Assembly: GCA_026414165.1 (NCBI GenBank) | Contig: JAOAJN010000001.1 | Coordinates: 1-50,421 of the forward strand | Direction of reading: 5' to 3' | DNA: 50,421 nucleotides | DNA from: Candidatus Methanomethylicaceae archaeon | GTDB lineage: Archaea > Thermoproteota > Methanomethylicia > Methanomethylicales > Methanomethylicaceae | In this document: positions 40,317-50,421 of the stretch, piece by piece | Numbering within the stretch: position 1 is the stretch's first letter | How the letters are laid out: each line of letters opens with the position of its first letter | Program-made: the position numbers and the translations under genes | Notes under the pieces: model-generated | Told to the model about the DNA's origin: nothing | Databases searched by the model: none | Seen by the model: the letters and a program-made list of their open reading frames with translations, nothing else

Positions 40317-40438
40317 TAGACCACCTTTCACAACACTCTATTCAAACTGGTTTGCTTAATTACTTACCTGTTCTTCAATAATTATGTGAATTTTTTAATC
40401 AGGAAGATTTACTAAGCTTTCAATAATTACTATAACAT

Positions 40439-40918
40439 ATGAATGTGCCGGAGATTAAGATCTTAAAGATCGACATAACTATCTGTGATGCGGAAGCCTT
40501 AGTCAATCCAGCGAACAGTCTCATGAGTATGGGAGGCGGAGTAGCGGCTGCTATTAAGAGGGCGGCTGGACCTGTCGTAGAAGAAGAGGCGATGAGAAAT
40601 GCTCCCATTCCTGTTGGAAATGCAATCGCAACTTCTGCAGGTCACCTAAAATCAAAATATATAATCCACTCTCCCACCATGGAAAACCTTCTATGAAAAC
40701 AACAAAAAACAAAGTTCGTTTATCCACCGCCGCTGCCTTGAAATTAGCAGAATCGCTAGGTATTAATAGTATCGCATTCCCTGCTATGGGCGCTGGCGTG
40801 GGAAGGCTTCCTGTGGAAGAATCAGCAGAAGCAATGCTCGTTGCAATTCAAGAACATTTTTCGACGATCAGAACTTGCTTAAAGAATTTTTCTTATAGGT
40901 CTGAATGATGATCTATAA
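40439..40918 (+). pseudogene. Frameshifted macro-domain (ADP-ribose-binding) gene
   Basis: The first frame (40439-40696) encodes a macro-domain start: ITICDAEALVNPANSLMSMG, GGGVAAAIKRAAG and KYIIHSPTMEN. A one-base change near 40690 shifts to the frame beginning MKTTKNKVRLSTAAALKLAE, with IAFPAMGAGVGRLP, the second ligand loop. Near 40858 the frame shifts again to DDQNLLKEFFL and then to GLNDDL before a TAA at 40918. Reassembled, it is a full macro domain of about 155 residues, a family that binds or hydrolyses ADP-ribose derivatives. Three shifts point to a pseudogene, though assembly errors are possible. Confidence 0.75.
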
Positions 40919-41011
40919 ATGTCTTTAGGAAAGCCTTGCGGTCAATATTTAAAAATGAACACTCTACCGACTACCAAATATTGTGAAATGTGATCCCTTC
41001 CTAGAAAATGG

Positions 41012-41086
41012 CGCCCCGACCGGGATTTGAACCCGGGTCACTGGCTCGACAGGCCAGTATTCTAGACCGGACTATACTATCGGGGC
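41012..41086 (-). tRNA. tRNA-Asp (anticodon GTC)
   Basis: On the minus strand: acceptor GCCCCGA/TCGGGGC, anticodon stem CTGGC/GCCAG with loop CTGTCGA (GTC), T arm CCGGG-TTCAAAT-CCCGG, discriminator G. No intron. Confidence 0.95.
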
Positions 41087-41293
41087 TCACCGAGATTTTT
41101 AATTCTTATTTATTTAACCTTATCGGATTTTTCTTCTTAATACAATAATCCGAAATAAGATGTATCCAACAGATTCCTTTGCTTTTTGATACAAAATTCT
41201 TATAAAATTAGTAGGAGGGCGCTCAAAATCTGAAGATCTTATAAGAATGCTTCTATACACCTTTAATTGACATTCTGGTTCAGGAGGCATTAT

Positions 41294-42487
41294 ATGAGAG
41301 GAGACAGCTCGTCTAATATTGTCGCATTACTACTTTTAGTCTTCATAGCAGGTGCTTACATCGGTTACTCTTTCTCTTCATATGGCTCCTCACAATTAAC
41401 CTCAAAAGTCGACTCTCTGCAGAGCAAGATCTCTTCTTTAGAGTCAAAAATTAACGCTCTCCAGAGCACACTCTTGAATTTTCAGCAGAATAACGCAACA
41501 CTGATTAGCCCTTCTCTATATGATCTTTACGAATCCGTGAAGGCATCTGTAGTAATGATAAAAGGACTTGTGCCTGTCAGCGACATTTTTGGAACAACTT
41601 ATCAGGAGGTCCTCGGCTCTGGTTTTATAGTAAACCTTACTGGCACGCCCCTGCTAGTCACAAACTATCATGTGGTGGAAAATATGGTTCAAGGATCCGT
41701 CACTTTTATTGACGGTGAGGCATATCCCTTTGAGGTTCTGGGAAAGGATATGTATAGCGATCTTGCAATTCTTAGACCATTTGCTCCTAAAAACAAGCTT
41801 GTACCTATACCTGTCGCCCCCTCATCAAACCTTCGTGTAGGCGATTTGGTTGTGGCTATAGGCAACCCTTACGGTCTCCAATCAACACTCACCTCAGGAA
41901 TAGTCAGCCAACTTGGCAGAGCTATTCAGACCGAGACTGCCTCAGGCTATCTCATTGCTGATGTGATTCAGATAAGCACGCCCATAAACCCTGGCAATTC
42001 AGGTGGTCCTCTCTTGGATTCAAACGGAAGGGTGGTCGGCATAACCACCGCCATAATATCGGGATCCCAAAATGTCGGCTTTGCAGTGCCTTCAGATACA
42101 CTAATCAGAGAGTTCAAGGATCTTGTCGAGAAAGGCAAGTATGACCATCCATATTTAGGTATTACTGGTCTAACCGTTGACTACCTCGTGGCAAAAGCCG
42201 TCGGTCTTAACTATACATACGGTGTACTAATCCAATCCGTGGCAAAAAACGGTCCAGCAGACAAAGCTGGATTGAGGGGAGGCACAAAGATTGTAACCTT
42301 GGCTGGACGCCAAATATATGCTGGTGGGGACCTTGTCTTGGCAATCAATCAGCATACCATACGGACAATGGAAGAACTCTCGTCATATTTGGAGAGAGCG
42401 ACTGTTCCTGGACAATCCATAAATCTGACTGTTATAAGGGATGGACAGGTGCTATTCGTTCCCGTAACTGTGGGCATAAGGCCTTGA
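41294..42487 (+). CDS. HtrA/Deg-like serine protease with PDZ domain, membrane anchored
   Basis: About 397 residues. An N-terminal signal anchor (IVALLLLVFIAGAYIGYSF) is followed by a short coiled coil (VDSLQSKISSLESKINALQS). The trypsin-like domain has the triad His in VTNYHVVENM, Asp in MYSDLAILRP and Ser in NPGNSGGPLLDSNGRVVG. The last 90 residues are a PDZ domain. It would sit outside the membrane and degrade or refold damaged extracytoplasmic proteins. ATG 41294 is chosen because AGGAGG lies 6-7 bases upstream; the TTG at 41267 is too early. It is a single gene. Confidence 0.92.
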   Translation: MRGDSSSNIVALLLLVFIAGAYIGYSFSSYGSSQLTSKVDSLQSKISSLESKINALQSTLLNFQQNNATLISPSLYDLYESVKASVVMIKGLVPVSDIFGTTYQEVLGSGFIVNLTGTPLLVTNYHVVENMVQGSVTFIDGEAYPFEVLGKDMYSDLAILRPFAPKNKLVPIPVAPSSNLRVGDLVVAIGNPYGLQSTLTSGIVSQLGRAIQTETASGYLIADVIQISTPINPGNSGGPLLDSNGRVVGITTAIISGSQNVGFAVPSDTLIREFKDLVEKGKYDHPYLGITGLTVDYLVAKAVGLNYTYGVLIQSVAKNGPADKAGLRGGTKIVTLAGRQIYAGGDLVLAINQHTIRTMEELSSYLERATVPGQSINLTVIRDGQVLFVPVTVGIRP

Positions 42488-42567
42488 TTTTTATTACCTC
42501 TTTAAGATCCAAAAAAACTTATAAGAACCACTAAGTTTTAGCATATCTTGGAACCTTTCCCATATGG

Positions 42568-42703
42568 CCCGCCCTAGCTCAGTGGTAGAGCGCCCGGCTG
42601 TAGACCGGTGGTCGCGCAGGTAAATTCGCCTTTCGGCGGGAGATGAACCTGCGTTAGCTGGGCATTAACCGGGTGGTCGCTGGTTCAAATCCGGCGGGCG
42701 GGA
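42568..42703 (+). tRNA. tRNA-Tyr (anticodon GTA) with a 64-nt intron
   Basis: Exon 1 is 42568-42603 and exon 2 is 42668-42703, split after position 37 of the anticodon loop (CTGTAG|A). The acceptor CCCGCCC/GGGCGGG starts with C, the archaeal tRNA-Tyr identity pair. Anticodon stem CCCGG/CCGGG, T arm GCTGG-TTCAAAT-CCGGC, encoded CCA at 42704-42706. The intron (42604-42667) begins with ACCGGTGGTCGC, a near copy of the start of exon 2. A TATA-like ACTTATAAG lies near 42518. Confidence 0.9.
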
Positions 42704-42795
42704 CCACCCTCTTAGTAATAGGAAACTTTATAAATAAGCATATTTTCCAACTTATTGCTCGGCTCGGGCATATCTTTTATTTGGATAATGGTGGG

Positions 42796-43041
42796 GTGTT
42801 ATTGGTAAAGTTCGATATTCTCAAACATGAACTTGTTCCGAAGTTCACAATACTCTCGAAGGAAGAGGTTGAAGCTTTAAGACAGACCTATGGTATAAGG
42901 AAAGAGCACTTGCCTTGGATAAGGAAGAGTGACCCAATATGCAAAGTCTTAGGAGCCAAGCCAGGCGACGTCCTGAAGATAGAGCGAAATAGTGAGGTTG
43001 CAGGCAAGTCCATAGCTTATAGATATGTTGTTCCAGGGTGA
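42796..43041 (+). CDS. rpoH: RNA polymerase subunit H
   Basis: The small archaeal RNA polymerase subunit H (homologue of the C-terminal domain of eukaryotic Rpb5), about 80 residues: KFDILKHELVPKFTILSKEE, LPWIRKSDPICKVLGAKPGD and a C-terminal AYRYVVPG. The frame extends upstream into tRNA-Tyr, but homology begins at VKFDIL. Start is therefore GTG 42796 or, more likely, TTG 42802, which has GGTGGGG just upstream. CTTTATAAATAAG at about 42728-42740 is a good promoter. Five bases separate it from rpoB. Confidence 0.92.
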   Translation: MLLVKFDILKHELVPKFTILSKEEVEALRQTYGIRKEHLPWIRKSDPICKVLGAKPGDVLKIERNSEVAGKSIAYRYVVPG

Positions 43042-43046
43042 TTTAA

Positions 43047-46000
43047 TTGAATAGATTGACAATTGAAGATAGATGGGTTCTCGTAGAGAGTTTCTTCAAA
43101 GAAAAAGGTGTTGTTAGGCAGCACCTCGATTCATTTGACGATTTTATAAAGAACAAGATCCAAGAGATTGTAAATGAACAAGGTGTGATTGAGACCGATC
43201 TACCAGGATACAAAATTAAATTGGGCAAACTCACACTAAAACCGCCCACAATTCACGAGGCCGATGGTTCAGAGAAAGAGATAACGCCGATGGAATCTAG
43301 ACAGCGGAATTTGACATACGCATCCTCCATGTACCTGAAAGTCACACCAGTTGAGAACGGATTCGAAGAAGAAGAGCAAGAGGTCTACATCGGCAAACTC
43401 CCAATAATGGTTAAGTCCGCTCCTTGCGTTTTATCTAAGATGACTAAAGAGGAGCTCATTAAATGTGGCGAAGACCCAGAAGACCCTGGCGGATATTTCT
43501 TAGTCAACGGATCTGAAAGAGTGGTAGTCATCCAAGAAGATCTTGCAGTAAACAGAATATTAGTGGACGTAATGGAAGGCGCCTCCCCTGTAACTCACGT
43601 TGCCAAGGTGTTTTCAGCAACCTCTGGGTTTAGGGTTCCAGTTACTATAGAGCGCATGAAAGGCGGCGATCTACAGGTATCTTTTCCCTCGATCCCTGGC
43701 AGAATCTCTCTTTCTATAATAATGCGAGCTTTGGGCGTATCTTCAGACAAAGAGATTGTCGAATTTGTCTCAAGCGATCCCGAAATTCAAAAATCCCTCA
43801 TACCAACGCTAGAGGCAGGAATGGAAATAAATACGGTTGATGATGCACTTGACTATATCGGTAACAGGGTTGCTATTGGACAAACTCGAGACTTTAGGAT
43901 CCAGAGGGCTGAGCAGATCCTCGACAAATACTTGCTTCCACATCTTGGAACGAATAAGGATGACCGTAAGAAGAAAGCTCTATACCTAGGACAGATGGCT
44001 GAGAAACTGATAGAGCTCTCACTCGGTCGTCGTAAACCCGACGATAAGGACCATTACGCTAACAAGCGCTTAAAGCTCGCTGGGGATCTCTTGGCAAGTC
44101 TATTCCGCGTTGCCTTTAAGAGCTTCTGTCGTGACCTCAAATACCAGCTAGAAAGGGCAAAAAGCAGAAGCAGGAAGGTTTCTATACCTACTCTTGTTCG
44201 GGCAGACGTGATAACGGAAAGGATGAGACATGCCTTAGCAACAGGCAACTGGGTAGGCGGAAAGGCTGGAGTTAGTCAGCTACTGGATCGGACAAACTAC
44301 CTATCAACAGTTGGGCATTTGAGGAGAATCATCTCTCCGCTCAGTAGGAGCCAACCTCATTTCGAGGCAAGAGACCTCCATTCAACCCAGTGGGGGCGAC
44401 TATGCCCAAGTGAAACCCCAGAGGGTCCCAACTGTGGCTTGGTCAAGAACTTGGCTCTAATGGCTTTCATATCTGTGGGCGTGGATGAACGCCCTGTGGA
44501 AGACCTTCTTTATGAACTTGAGACTGAGACCATCGAATCTGCTAGGAAGAAAGGTCTAACTGGAGCGAAAGTTATCCTTAACGGACGTTTGATTGGCATT
44601 CATCAGAAGCCTGAACTTCTGGTCGCAGAACTCAGAAAGCTGAGAAGACGTGGAAGAATCCATCACGAAGTAAACGTTGCCTATTATAACTACGGAGTTA
44701 TACAAGAGGTATACGTAAATTGTGACGCTGGAAGAGTAAGGCGACCCCTCATTATTGTTGACAACGGCGTCCCACGTTTGACGAAAGACCATGTTGAGAA
44801 GCTACTATCAGGAGAATGGACTTGGAACGACCTCATACTTCAAAGCATTGTAGAATACTTAGACGCAGAGGAAGAAGAGAATGCCTACATCTCTCTGACG
44901 CCTGAGGAATTGACCAAAGAACACACTCATATGGAGATAGTTCCATCAACAATCCTTGGCATAAGTGCCTCTATGATCCCCTTCTTGGAGGCGAACCAAT
45001 CTCCAAGAAACACTTACGGCTCTGCAATGGTAAAGCAAGCCTTAGGGTTTTACGTAGCCAACTTCTCTAAAAGGCTTGACACGCGCGGACACTTGCTTCA
45101 CTATCCACAGAAACCCCTTGTTAATACTAAGCCTGCCAAGATTCTTGAGCTGGATAGGCGCCCTGCTGGTCAAAACTTCGTGGTAGCAGTCCTTTCTTAT
45201 TCCGGATACAACATTGAGGATGCTCTTATAATGAATAAATCCTCTGTGGAGAGAGGTCTTGGTCGCTCCTCATTCTTCAGATGCTATGAGACTGAGGAGC
45301 GGCGGTACCCTGGTGGACAAGAAGACAAGATTGAGGTCCCATCACCAAATGTTAGGGGATATAGAACTCCCGAGTCCTATCGATATTTGGGAGACGACGG
45401 AATAATTGAACCTGAATCAATTGTACAAGGAGGAGATGTGCTTATTGGAAAGACCAGCCCGCCCAGATTCCTAGAGGAGTATCGCGAATTTGAAACCACA
45501 GGTCCAACACGACGTGAGACCTCAGTATCGATGAGGGCTGGTGAAGATGGAATAGTAGATTTAGTGCTTGTCACGGAGTCCTCTGATGGTAATAAGCTTG
45601 TGAAGATAAGGGTCAGGAATGAGCGCATACCCGAGCTCGGGGACAAATTTGCATCTAGACACGGACAGAAAGGCGTTATCGGCATGCTCGTTCCACAGTA
45701 TGATATGCCCTATACAGAGGATGGCGTAGTGCCCGACCTCATAATAAATCCACACGCAATACCTTCAAGAATGACCTTGGGTCAGCTGCTGGAGATACTA
45801 GGCGGTAAGGCTTACGCTGTCTCAGGCGATCCACAAGAAGGAACTGCCTTCTGCGGATCAGACGAAAACAAGATGCGTGCTCTCTTAGAAAAAGCTGGTT
45901 TCAAATCTACAGGTAAAGAGGTGATGTACGATGGTCGCACCGGAAGGGTACTTGAGGCCGAGGTATTCATAGGTATAGCATACTATCTCAAACTTCACCA

Positions 46001-46376
46001 CATGGTATCTGACAAGATGCATGCAAGGGCAAGGGGTCCAGTACAGATCCTAACAAGACAACCCACAGAGGGTAGGGCCAGAGAGGGAGGTCTCAGGTTC
46101 GGAGAAATGGAGCGAGATTGCCTTATCGGTCATGGGGCTGCCATGCTCCTCAAAGAGAGGTTACTTGATGAATCTGACAGAACAGTTGTATTCATTTGTG
46201 AGGACTGTGGTCTAATAGCTTATTACGATAGAATTAAGGATAGGTACATATGCCCAGTCTGCGGTGAAAAAGCCAAGATAACGCGAGTAGTCATGTCATA
46301 TGCATTTAAACTCCTGCTTCAGGAACTCATGAGCTTGGGGATTGCCCCAAGATTAAAACTTGCTGAGAGGGTGTAA
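43047..46376 (+). CDS. rpoB: RNA polymerase subunit B (unsplit)
   Basis: The second-largest RNA polymerase subunit as a single 1109-residue chain. Typical parts are [92 protein letters not shown] and [20 protein letters not shown]. The C-terminal zinc site is CEDCG...CPVCG. The start is TTG 43047 with GGTGAT upstream. Most euryarchaeal methanogens have this gene split into B'' and B'. The intact form agrees with TACK archaea and Thermoplasmata. Confidence 0.97.
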   Translation: MNRLTIEDRWVLVESFFKEKGVVRQHLDSFDDFIKNKIQEIVNEQGVIETDLPGYKIKLGKLTLKPPTIHEADGSEKEITPMESRQRNLTYASSMYLKVTPVENGFEEEEQEVYIGKLPIMVKSAPCVLSKMTKEELIKCGEDPEDPGGYFLVNGSERVVVIQEDLAVNRILVDVMEGASPVTHVAKVFSATSGFRVPVTIERMKGGDLQVSFPSIPGRISLSIIMRALGVSSDKEIVEFVSSDPEIQKSLIPTLEAGMEINTVDDALDYIGNRVAIGQTRDFRIQRAEQILDKYLLPHLGTNKDDRKKKALYLGQMAEKLIELSLGRRKPDDKDHYANKRLKLAGDLLASLFRVAFKSFCRDLKYQLERAKSRSRKVSIPTLVRADVITERMRHALATGNWVGGKAGVSQLLDRTNYLSTVGHLRRIISPLSRSQPHFEARDLHSTQWGRLCPSETPEGPNCGLVKNLALMAFISVGVDERPVEDLLYELETETIESARKKGLTGAKVILNGRLIGIHQKPELLVAELRKLRRRGRIHHEVNVAYYNYGVIQEVYVNCDAGRVRRPLIIVDNGVPRLTKDHVEKLLSGEWTWNDLILQSIVEYLDAEEEENAYISLTPEELTKEHTHMEIVPSTILGISASMIPFLEANQSPRNTYGSAMVKQALGFYVANFSKRLDTRGHLLHYPQKPLVNTKPAKILELDRRPAGQNFVVAVLSYSGYNIEDALIMNKSSVERGLGRSSFFRCYETEERRYPGGQEDKIEVPSPNVRGYRTPESYRYLGDDGIIEPESIVQGGDVLIGKTSPPRFLEEYREFETTGPTRRETSVSMRAGEDGIVDLVLVTESSDGNKLVKIRVRNERIPELGDKFASRHGQKGVIGMLVPQYDMPYTEDGVVPDLIINPHAIPSRMTLGQLLEILGGKAYAVSGDPQEGTAFCGSDENKMRALLEKAGFKSTGKEVMYDGRTGRVLEAEVFIGIAYYLKLHHMVSDKMHARARGPVQILTRQPTEGRAREGGLRFGEMERDCLIGHGAAMLLKERLLDESDRTVVFICEDCGLIAYYDRIKDRYICPVCGEKAKITRVVMSYAFKLLLQELMSLGIAPRLKLAERV

Positions 46377-46380
46377 GATC

Positions 46381-49038
46381 ATGTCTGTTAATGATATCGC
46401 AAAATCCATAAAGTCCATCAGATTCGGGCTACTCTCTCCAGAAGAGATTCGAAAGATGTCCGTTGTAAATATAATAACTGCTGACACTTACGATGAAGAC
46501 GGAGTCCCAATAGATGCCGGTTTAATGGACAGAAGACTTGGCACAATAGAACCTGGGCAGAAGTGCCAGACCTGCGGAAATAGGGTAGGACAATGTCCTG
46601 GTCACTTCGGACACATAGAGCTCGCTAGACCTGTAGTGCACCCTGGATTTGCAAAGACTGTATATCTTACATTGAGGGCGATTTGCTGGAACTGTGGGAG
46701 GATCTTGCTCAAGAAGGAAGATTACGACAAATATGTGCTGTTGATGGAAAAGTATAGGAGGCGCTGGCCTCAACTCAGGCACAAGCTCGCTGAGAAGATA
46801 ATGAAGAGGGCCAGCAAGCTCCAAGAGTGTCCATACTGCGGACGTGAGCAGTTTAAGATAAAGTTCGAGAAACCCACAACTTACTATGAGGAGCACCCTG
46901 AGGGCAACGTTAAACTTGCCCCGAGCGAGATAAGGGCTAGATTAGAACGCATTACAGACGCCGATGCTGCCCTTCTTGGACTTGATCCGCAGATGGCAAG
47001 ACCCGAATGGATGGTCCTTACGGTCCTTCCAGTTCCTCCATCTTCGGTTAGACCCTCTATCACATTAGAGTCCGGCGTCAGATCAGAAGACGATCTTACA
47101 CACAAATTGGTGGACATAATCAGAATAAACGAGCGCCTGAAGGAGAATATTGACGCAGGCGCTCCTCAGCTCATAATTGAGGACCTCTGGGAACTACTTC
47201 AATACCACGTTACGACCTATTTCGACAACGAGACTTCTGGCATCCCGCCCGCCAGGCATAGGTCAGGTCGTCCGCTTAGAACATTAGCCCAGAGGCTCAA
47301 AGGCAAAGAGGGACGATTCCGTTCAAATCTGTCTGGAAAGAGAGTGGATTTCTCTGCAAGAACTGTTATCTCTCCTGATCCACTCATCAGCATGAACGAA
47401 GTCGGCGTTCCAATAGAGGTTGCCAAACTCTTAACAATCCCTGAAAGAATAAACAAGTTCAACATAGAAGAGATGAAGAAGCTCATAGAAAATGGTCCTG
47501 ACAACCACCCGGGCGCAAACTACATCATTAGACCAGATGGAAGAAGGATTGACCTCAGATTTCCAAAGGACAGAAAGACTATAGCAGACTCGGTTGAGAT
47601 CGGTTATGTTGTTGAACGTCACATAAAAGATGGGGATGTAGTTCTTTTCAATAGACAGCCCTCCCTTCACAGGATGTCGATAATGGCTCACCGGGTTAGA
47701 GTCCTTCCCTATAAGACCTTCCGGTTGAATCTATGTGTCTGTCCGCCATACAATGCCGACTTCGATGGAGATGAAATGAACCTACATGTACCTCAGAGTG
47801 AGGAGGCCAGGGCAGAGGCATTGGTTTTAATGCTTGTCCAAGAACAGATCCTTTCGCCCAGATATGGCGGTCCCATCATGGGCGCTATACAGGATTACAT
47901 CTCAGGCGCATACATGCTTACAAAGAAGACCGCCCTGCTTACTAGGGAGGAAGCTTCTCAGCTCTTAATAAGTGCGGGTTATGATGGGGAGCTGCCCCCT
48001 CCTGCCATAAAAGAGCCTGAAGAGATGTGGACTGGAAAACAGCTTGTAAGCCTCTTCTTCCCGAGCGACTTCAACTACACACTCAAAGCAAACATATGCC
48101 AAAAATGCGGACAATGCAAGAAAGAAGAATGCCCCCACGATGCATTTGTGGTGATACGCAATGGTGTTCTAATCTCAGGTGTTCTCGATAAAAAATCAAT
48201 AGGTGCTGGTCAGCCGGAGAGCGTTCTGCACAGACTCGTAAAGGACTATGGCACAGATATGGGAAGAATGTTTATTGATAAAGCCTTCAAACTCTTCCTC
48301 TCCTATATTGACAGTAGAGGGCTCACGATAGGGTTAGATGAAGAGGAATTGCCCAAGGAGGCTAAAGAGAAGATAAGGATGGTCGTTGAGGAAGCGGAGC
48401 AAAAGACTGCAAAATTAATCGAGATATACAATGAAGGATTGCTGGAGCGCCTTCCAGGAAGGACTTTAGAAGAGACTTTGGAGACAAAAATCATGCAAGA
48501 ACTTGAGGAAGCCAGAGAGAAAGCTGGGGAGATCGCGAGCCAGTATTTGAAGGATACAAACTCTGCCCTACTCATGGCTAGAACTGGTGCTAGGGGCAGC
48601 CTTATGAACCTAGCACACATGGTAGCTTGTGTTGGTCAACAGTCTGTTAGGGGAGAAAGGATCAATAGAGGATACCAAAATAGGACTTTGCCACACTTTA
48701 AGCCAGGAGACTTGGGTGCTAGAGCCCATGGGTTCGTCTACAGTAGCTATAAGGATCGCCTTAATCCCATCGAATTCTTCTTCCATGCTATGGGAGGTAG
48801 GGAGGGGCTGGTGGATACGGCGGTAAGAACTAGCCAAAGCGGGTATATGCAACGTAGACTCATCAACGCATTGCAGGATATAAGAGTTGAATATGATGGA
48901 ACAGTGCGCGCTACCGACGGCTCTATTATTCAATTCAAATATGGGGAAGACGGCGTTGATCCTGCCAAAAGTGATCATGGAAAGGCGGTTAATGTTGACA
49001 AAATCATTGAAAAAGTTGTAGGGGCTGGTGTTATATAA
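46381..49038 (+). CDS. rpoA1: RNA polymerase subunit A'
   Basis: The N-terminal part of the largest RNA polymerase subunit, about 885 residues. Zinc ligands appear in [20 protein letters not shown] and [53 protein letters not shown] and the active-site loop [16 protein letters not shown] with three Mg-binding Asp are all present. An extra Cys cluster, [17 protein letters not shown], occurs at about residue 575. ATG 46381 is preferred over the upstream frame extension. It is coupled to rpoB and overlaps the frame of rpoA2. Confidence 0.97.
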   Translation: MSVNDIAKSIKSIRFGLLSPEEIRKMSVVNIITADTYDEDGVPIDAGLMDRRLGTIEPGQKCQTCGNRVGQCPGHFGHIELARPVVHPGFAKTVYLTLRAICWNCGRILLKKEDYDKYVLLMEKYRRRWPQLRHKLAEKIMKRASKLQECPYCGREQFKIKFEKPTTYYEEHPEGNVKLAPSEIRARLERITDADAALLGLDPQMARPEWMVLTVLPVPPSSVRPSITLESGVRSEDDLTHKLVDIIRINERLKENIDAGAPQLIIEDLWELLQYHVTTYFDNETSGIPPARHRSGRPLRTLAQRLKGKEGRFRSNLSGKRVDFSARTVISPDPLISMNEVGVPIEVAKLLTIPERINKFNIEEMKKLIENGPDNHPGANYIIRPDGRRIDLRFPKDRKTIADSVEIGYVVERHIKDGDVVLFNRQPSLHRMSIMAHRVRVLPYKTFRLNLCVCPPYNADFDGDEMNLHVPQSEEARAEALVLMLVQEQILSPRYGGPIMGAIQDYISGAYMLTKKTALLTREEASQLLISAGYDGELPPPAIKEPEEMWTGKQLVSLFFPSDFNYTLKANICQKCGQCKKEECPHDAFVVIRNGVLISGVLDKKSIGAGQPESVLHRLVKDYGTDMGRMFIDKAFKLFLSYIDSRGLTIGLDEEELPKEAKEKIRMVVEEAEQKTAKLIEIYNEGLLERLPGRTLEETLETKIMQELEEAREKAGEIASQYLKDTNSALLMARTGARGSLMNLAHMVACVGQQSVRGERINRGYQNRTLPHFKPGDLGARAHGFVYSSYKDRLNPIEFFFHAMGGREGLVDTAVRTSQSGYMQRRLINALQDIRVEYDGTVRATDGSIIQFKYGEDGVDPAKSDHGKAVNVDKIIEKVVGAGVI

Positions 49039-49039
49039 T

Positions 49040-50236
49040 ATGGTAGACAAGAAAGCTAACACAAAAGCAGAGAAAGAAGATCAAAAACTAACGCTAATAA
49101 ATAAATTGCTTAGCGAATACTTGGATAAGCTCCCTGAGAGCCTTATAACTGAACTCAAGGAGAAACTCTACAAATTGGAACTAAATGAAGAACAGATGCG
49201 AAAAGTCGTAGAAGAGGTCAATAGAGCATATATTAGGGCTTTAGTAGAGCCTGGCGAGGCTGCAGGGACAGTGGCTGCCCAGTCTGTTGGCGAGCCTGGC
49301 ACCCAGATGACCCTTCGAACCTTTCACTATGCTGGTGTTAGGGAACTAAATGTTACACTCGGATTACCGCGCCTTATAGAAATAGTCGATGCTCGAAGAA
49401 CGCCTTCCACGCCAACCATGACTATAAGACTTGATGAAGATCATAAATACAGCCTTGAAAAAGCAAAAGAAGTCGCATCCAGAATTGAGCGCATAGCTGT
49501 AGAGAACATAGCAAAGAGCATAGAATACGACATGGTGAACTCCTCCTTCATAATTGAGATTGACGAAGAAATAGCTCAGGACAAAGGCATTGAATTAGAG
49601 TATGTAGCGAGAGCGCTTGAGCGTCTTAAGGTAGGAACTGTTGAAATTGAGGGGAATAACATAATAATCACGCCAACTACGACGTCCCCAGACAAAATAA
49701 AGAGACTCAGGGAGCGGATCTTGGACCTCCGCCTGAAGGGAATAAAGGGGATAAAAAGAGTCTTGGTCCAAAAAGAGGGCGACGAATACGTCCTCCATAC
49801 CGACGGCTCTAATCTATCTGCAGTCCTCCAAGTCAAAGGAATAGACCCGCATAAGGTCTACACAAATAACATTTCGGAGATAGCCGAGGTTCTAGGCATA
49901 GAGGCGGCAAGATCCGCAATAATAAAAGAAGCATTTCAGGTACTGGACCAACAAGGTCTTGACGTTGACATGCGCCATGTAATACTGATTGCAGATCTTA
50001 TGACATGTACTGGTAAAATAAGACAAATCGGTAGGCACGGCGTAAGCGGAGAGAAATCAAGCGTCTTGGCAAGAGCTGCGTTCGAGGTAACCGTAAAGCA
50101 TTTATTAGATGCAGCATCACATGGAGAAGAGGATGCATTGGAGGGCGTTACTGAAAACGTTATAGTCGGGCAATCGATACCCTTAGGGACAGGGGTAGTC
50201 GAGCTCTTCATGCGGTTCCCCAAGGAAGGTGCTTAA
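49040..50236 (+). CDS. rpoA2: RNA polymerase subunit A''
   Basis: The C-terminal part of the largest subunit, about 398 residues, a separate gene in archaea. [26 protein letters not shown] marks the trigger-loop region (key residues given; about 70-95), followed by [37 protein letters not shown] and the C-terminal [12 protein letters not shown] close the cleft domain. ATG 49040 lies just after the A' stop codon. It is followed by rpl30e. Confidence 0.97.
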   Translation: MVDKKANTKAEKEDQKLTLINKLLSEYLDKLPESLITELKEKLYKLELNEEQMRKVVEEVNRAYIRALVEPGEAAGTVAAQSVGEPGTQMTLRTFHYAGVRELNVTLGLPRLIEIVDARRTPSTPTMTIRLDEDHKYSLEKAKEVASRIERIAVENIAKSIEYDMVNSSFIIEIDEEIAQDKGIELEYVARALERLKVGTVEIEGNNIIITPTTTSPDKIKRLRERILDLRLKGIKGIKRVLVQKEGDEYVLHTDGSNLSAVLQVKGIDPHKVYTNNISEIAEVLGIEAARSAIIKEAFQVLDQQGLDVDMRHVILIADLMTCTGKIRQIGRHGVSGEKSSVLARAAFEVTVKHLLDAASHGEEDALEGVTENVIVGQSIPLGTGVVELFMRFPKEGA

Positions 50237-50238
50237 GG

Positions 50239-50421
50239 ATGGACCTGTCAAAGGAACTTAAAGTCGCTATCAGCACAGGAAAAGTTGAGATTGGATACAA
50301 AGTGAGCCTTAAGGCTTTAAACAGGAAAAAAGCTAAATTAATCGTAATGGCATCAAACACCCCCGAGAATCTTTCATCACGAATAAAACAGGTTGCAGGC
50401 ACGGAAGTGCCCCTCTATATA
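50239..50421 (+). CDS. rpl30e: Ribosomal protein L30e (partial, runs off the right edge)
   Basis: The first 61 residues of L30e: MDLSKELKVAISTGKVEIGY, then LKALNRKKAKLIVMASNTPE. The family binds kink-turn RNA in the large ribosomal subunit. The ATG is two bases after the rpoA2 stop. This gene order (rpoA2-rpl30e) is the standard archaeal transcription-translation cluster. Confidence 0.93.
   Translation, partial: MDLSKELKVAISTGKVEIGYKVSLKALNRKKAKLIVMASNTPENLSSRIKQVAGTEVPLYI

Noticed and set aside
1-50421. CRISPR array or cas genes
   Set aside because: No regularly spaced repeats and no Cas-like proteins were found.

Overview
The window reads as the chromosome of a methanogenic archaeon, most likely from the TACK side of the tree (for example a Methanomethylicia/Verstraetearchaeota-type lineage). 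The archaeal identity comes from topoisomerase VI, RIO1 kinase, aIF1A, split RNA polymerase A'/A'', rpoH, TATA-type promoters and intron-bearing tRNAs. The methanogen identity comes from methanogenesis marker 11 (mmp11), mtxX (marker 4), a DUF2117 protein and a coenzyme B (CoB) biosynthesis locus. RNA polymerase B is one unsplit 1109-residue chain, unlike the divided B'/B'' of most euryarchaeal methanogens. No mcr gene lies in the window, so the lineage is inferred.

Layout. 1-2210: edge of an integrated element beside tRNA-Arg(TCG), with a tyrosine integrase, a ribbon-helix-helix regulator and a zinc-ribbon/coiled-coil protein. 2358-6666: aIF1A, RIO1, a KH protein and topoisomerase VI B and A, followed by two tRNAs. 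7135-8277: a sugar aminotransferase. 8317-16845: the CoB region on the minus strand, aksA-mtxX and aksD-aksE-ThDP decarboxylase-mmp11-FAD oxidoreductase, interrupted by one plus-strand PH-domain membrane protein. 16969-23555: surface-sugar genes (epimerase, nucleotidyltransferase, RGP-type mutase) and housekeeping genes (M20 and M50 peptidases, Nudix). 23802-27485: a two-gene unit of a rifampin-phosphotransferase-like dikinase and a lipocalin-like protein. 27591-34135: a more G+C-rich nitrogen-assimilation island (amt-glnK-glutamate synthase). It is bracketed by a tRNA-Leu/tRNA-Arg pair and a decayed copy of that pair, and it holds broken integrase, regulator and mtxX genes. 34212-42487: a flippase, DUF2117, a glycosyltransferase, a two-part sodium symporter, a broken macro-domain gene and an HtrA-like protease. 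42568-50421: tRNA-Tyr, then rpoH-rpoB-rpoA1-rpoA2-rpl30e.

How the genes work together. AksA and AksDE carry out the chain-elongation steps that lead to 2-oxosuberate, the precursor of CoB. The ThDP enzyme is overlapped by aksE and followed by mmp11 and the FAD enzyme; mtxX overlaps aksA. These four are therefore candidates for the CoB steps that, as far as I know, have no assigned gene (2-oxosuberate decarboxylation, oxidation or thiolation, acyl activation, threonine phosphorylation). This is the most promising undescribed system in the window. The amt-glnK-glutamate synthase set is a complete ammonium uptake and assimilation module apart from glutamine synthetase, and it was probably acquired from another methanogen.
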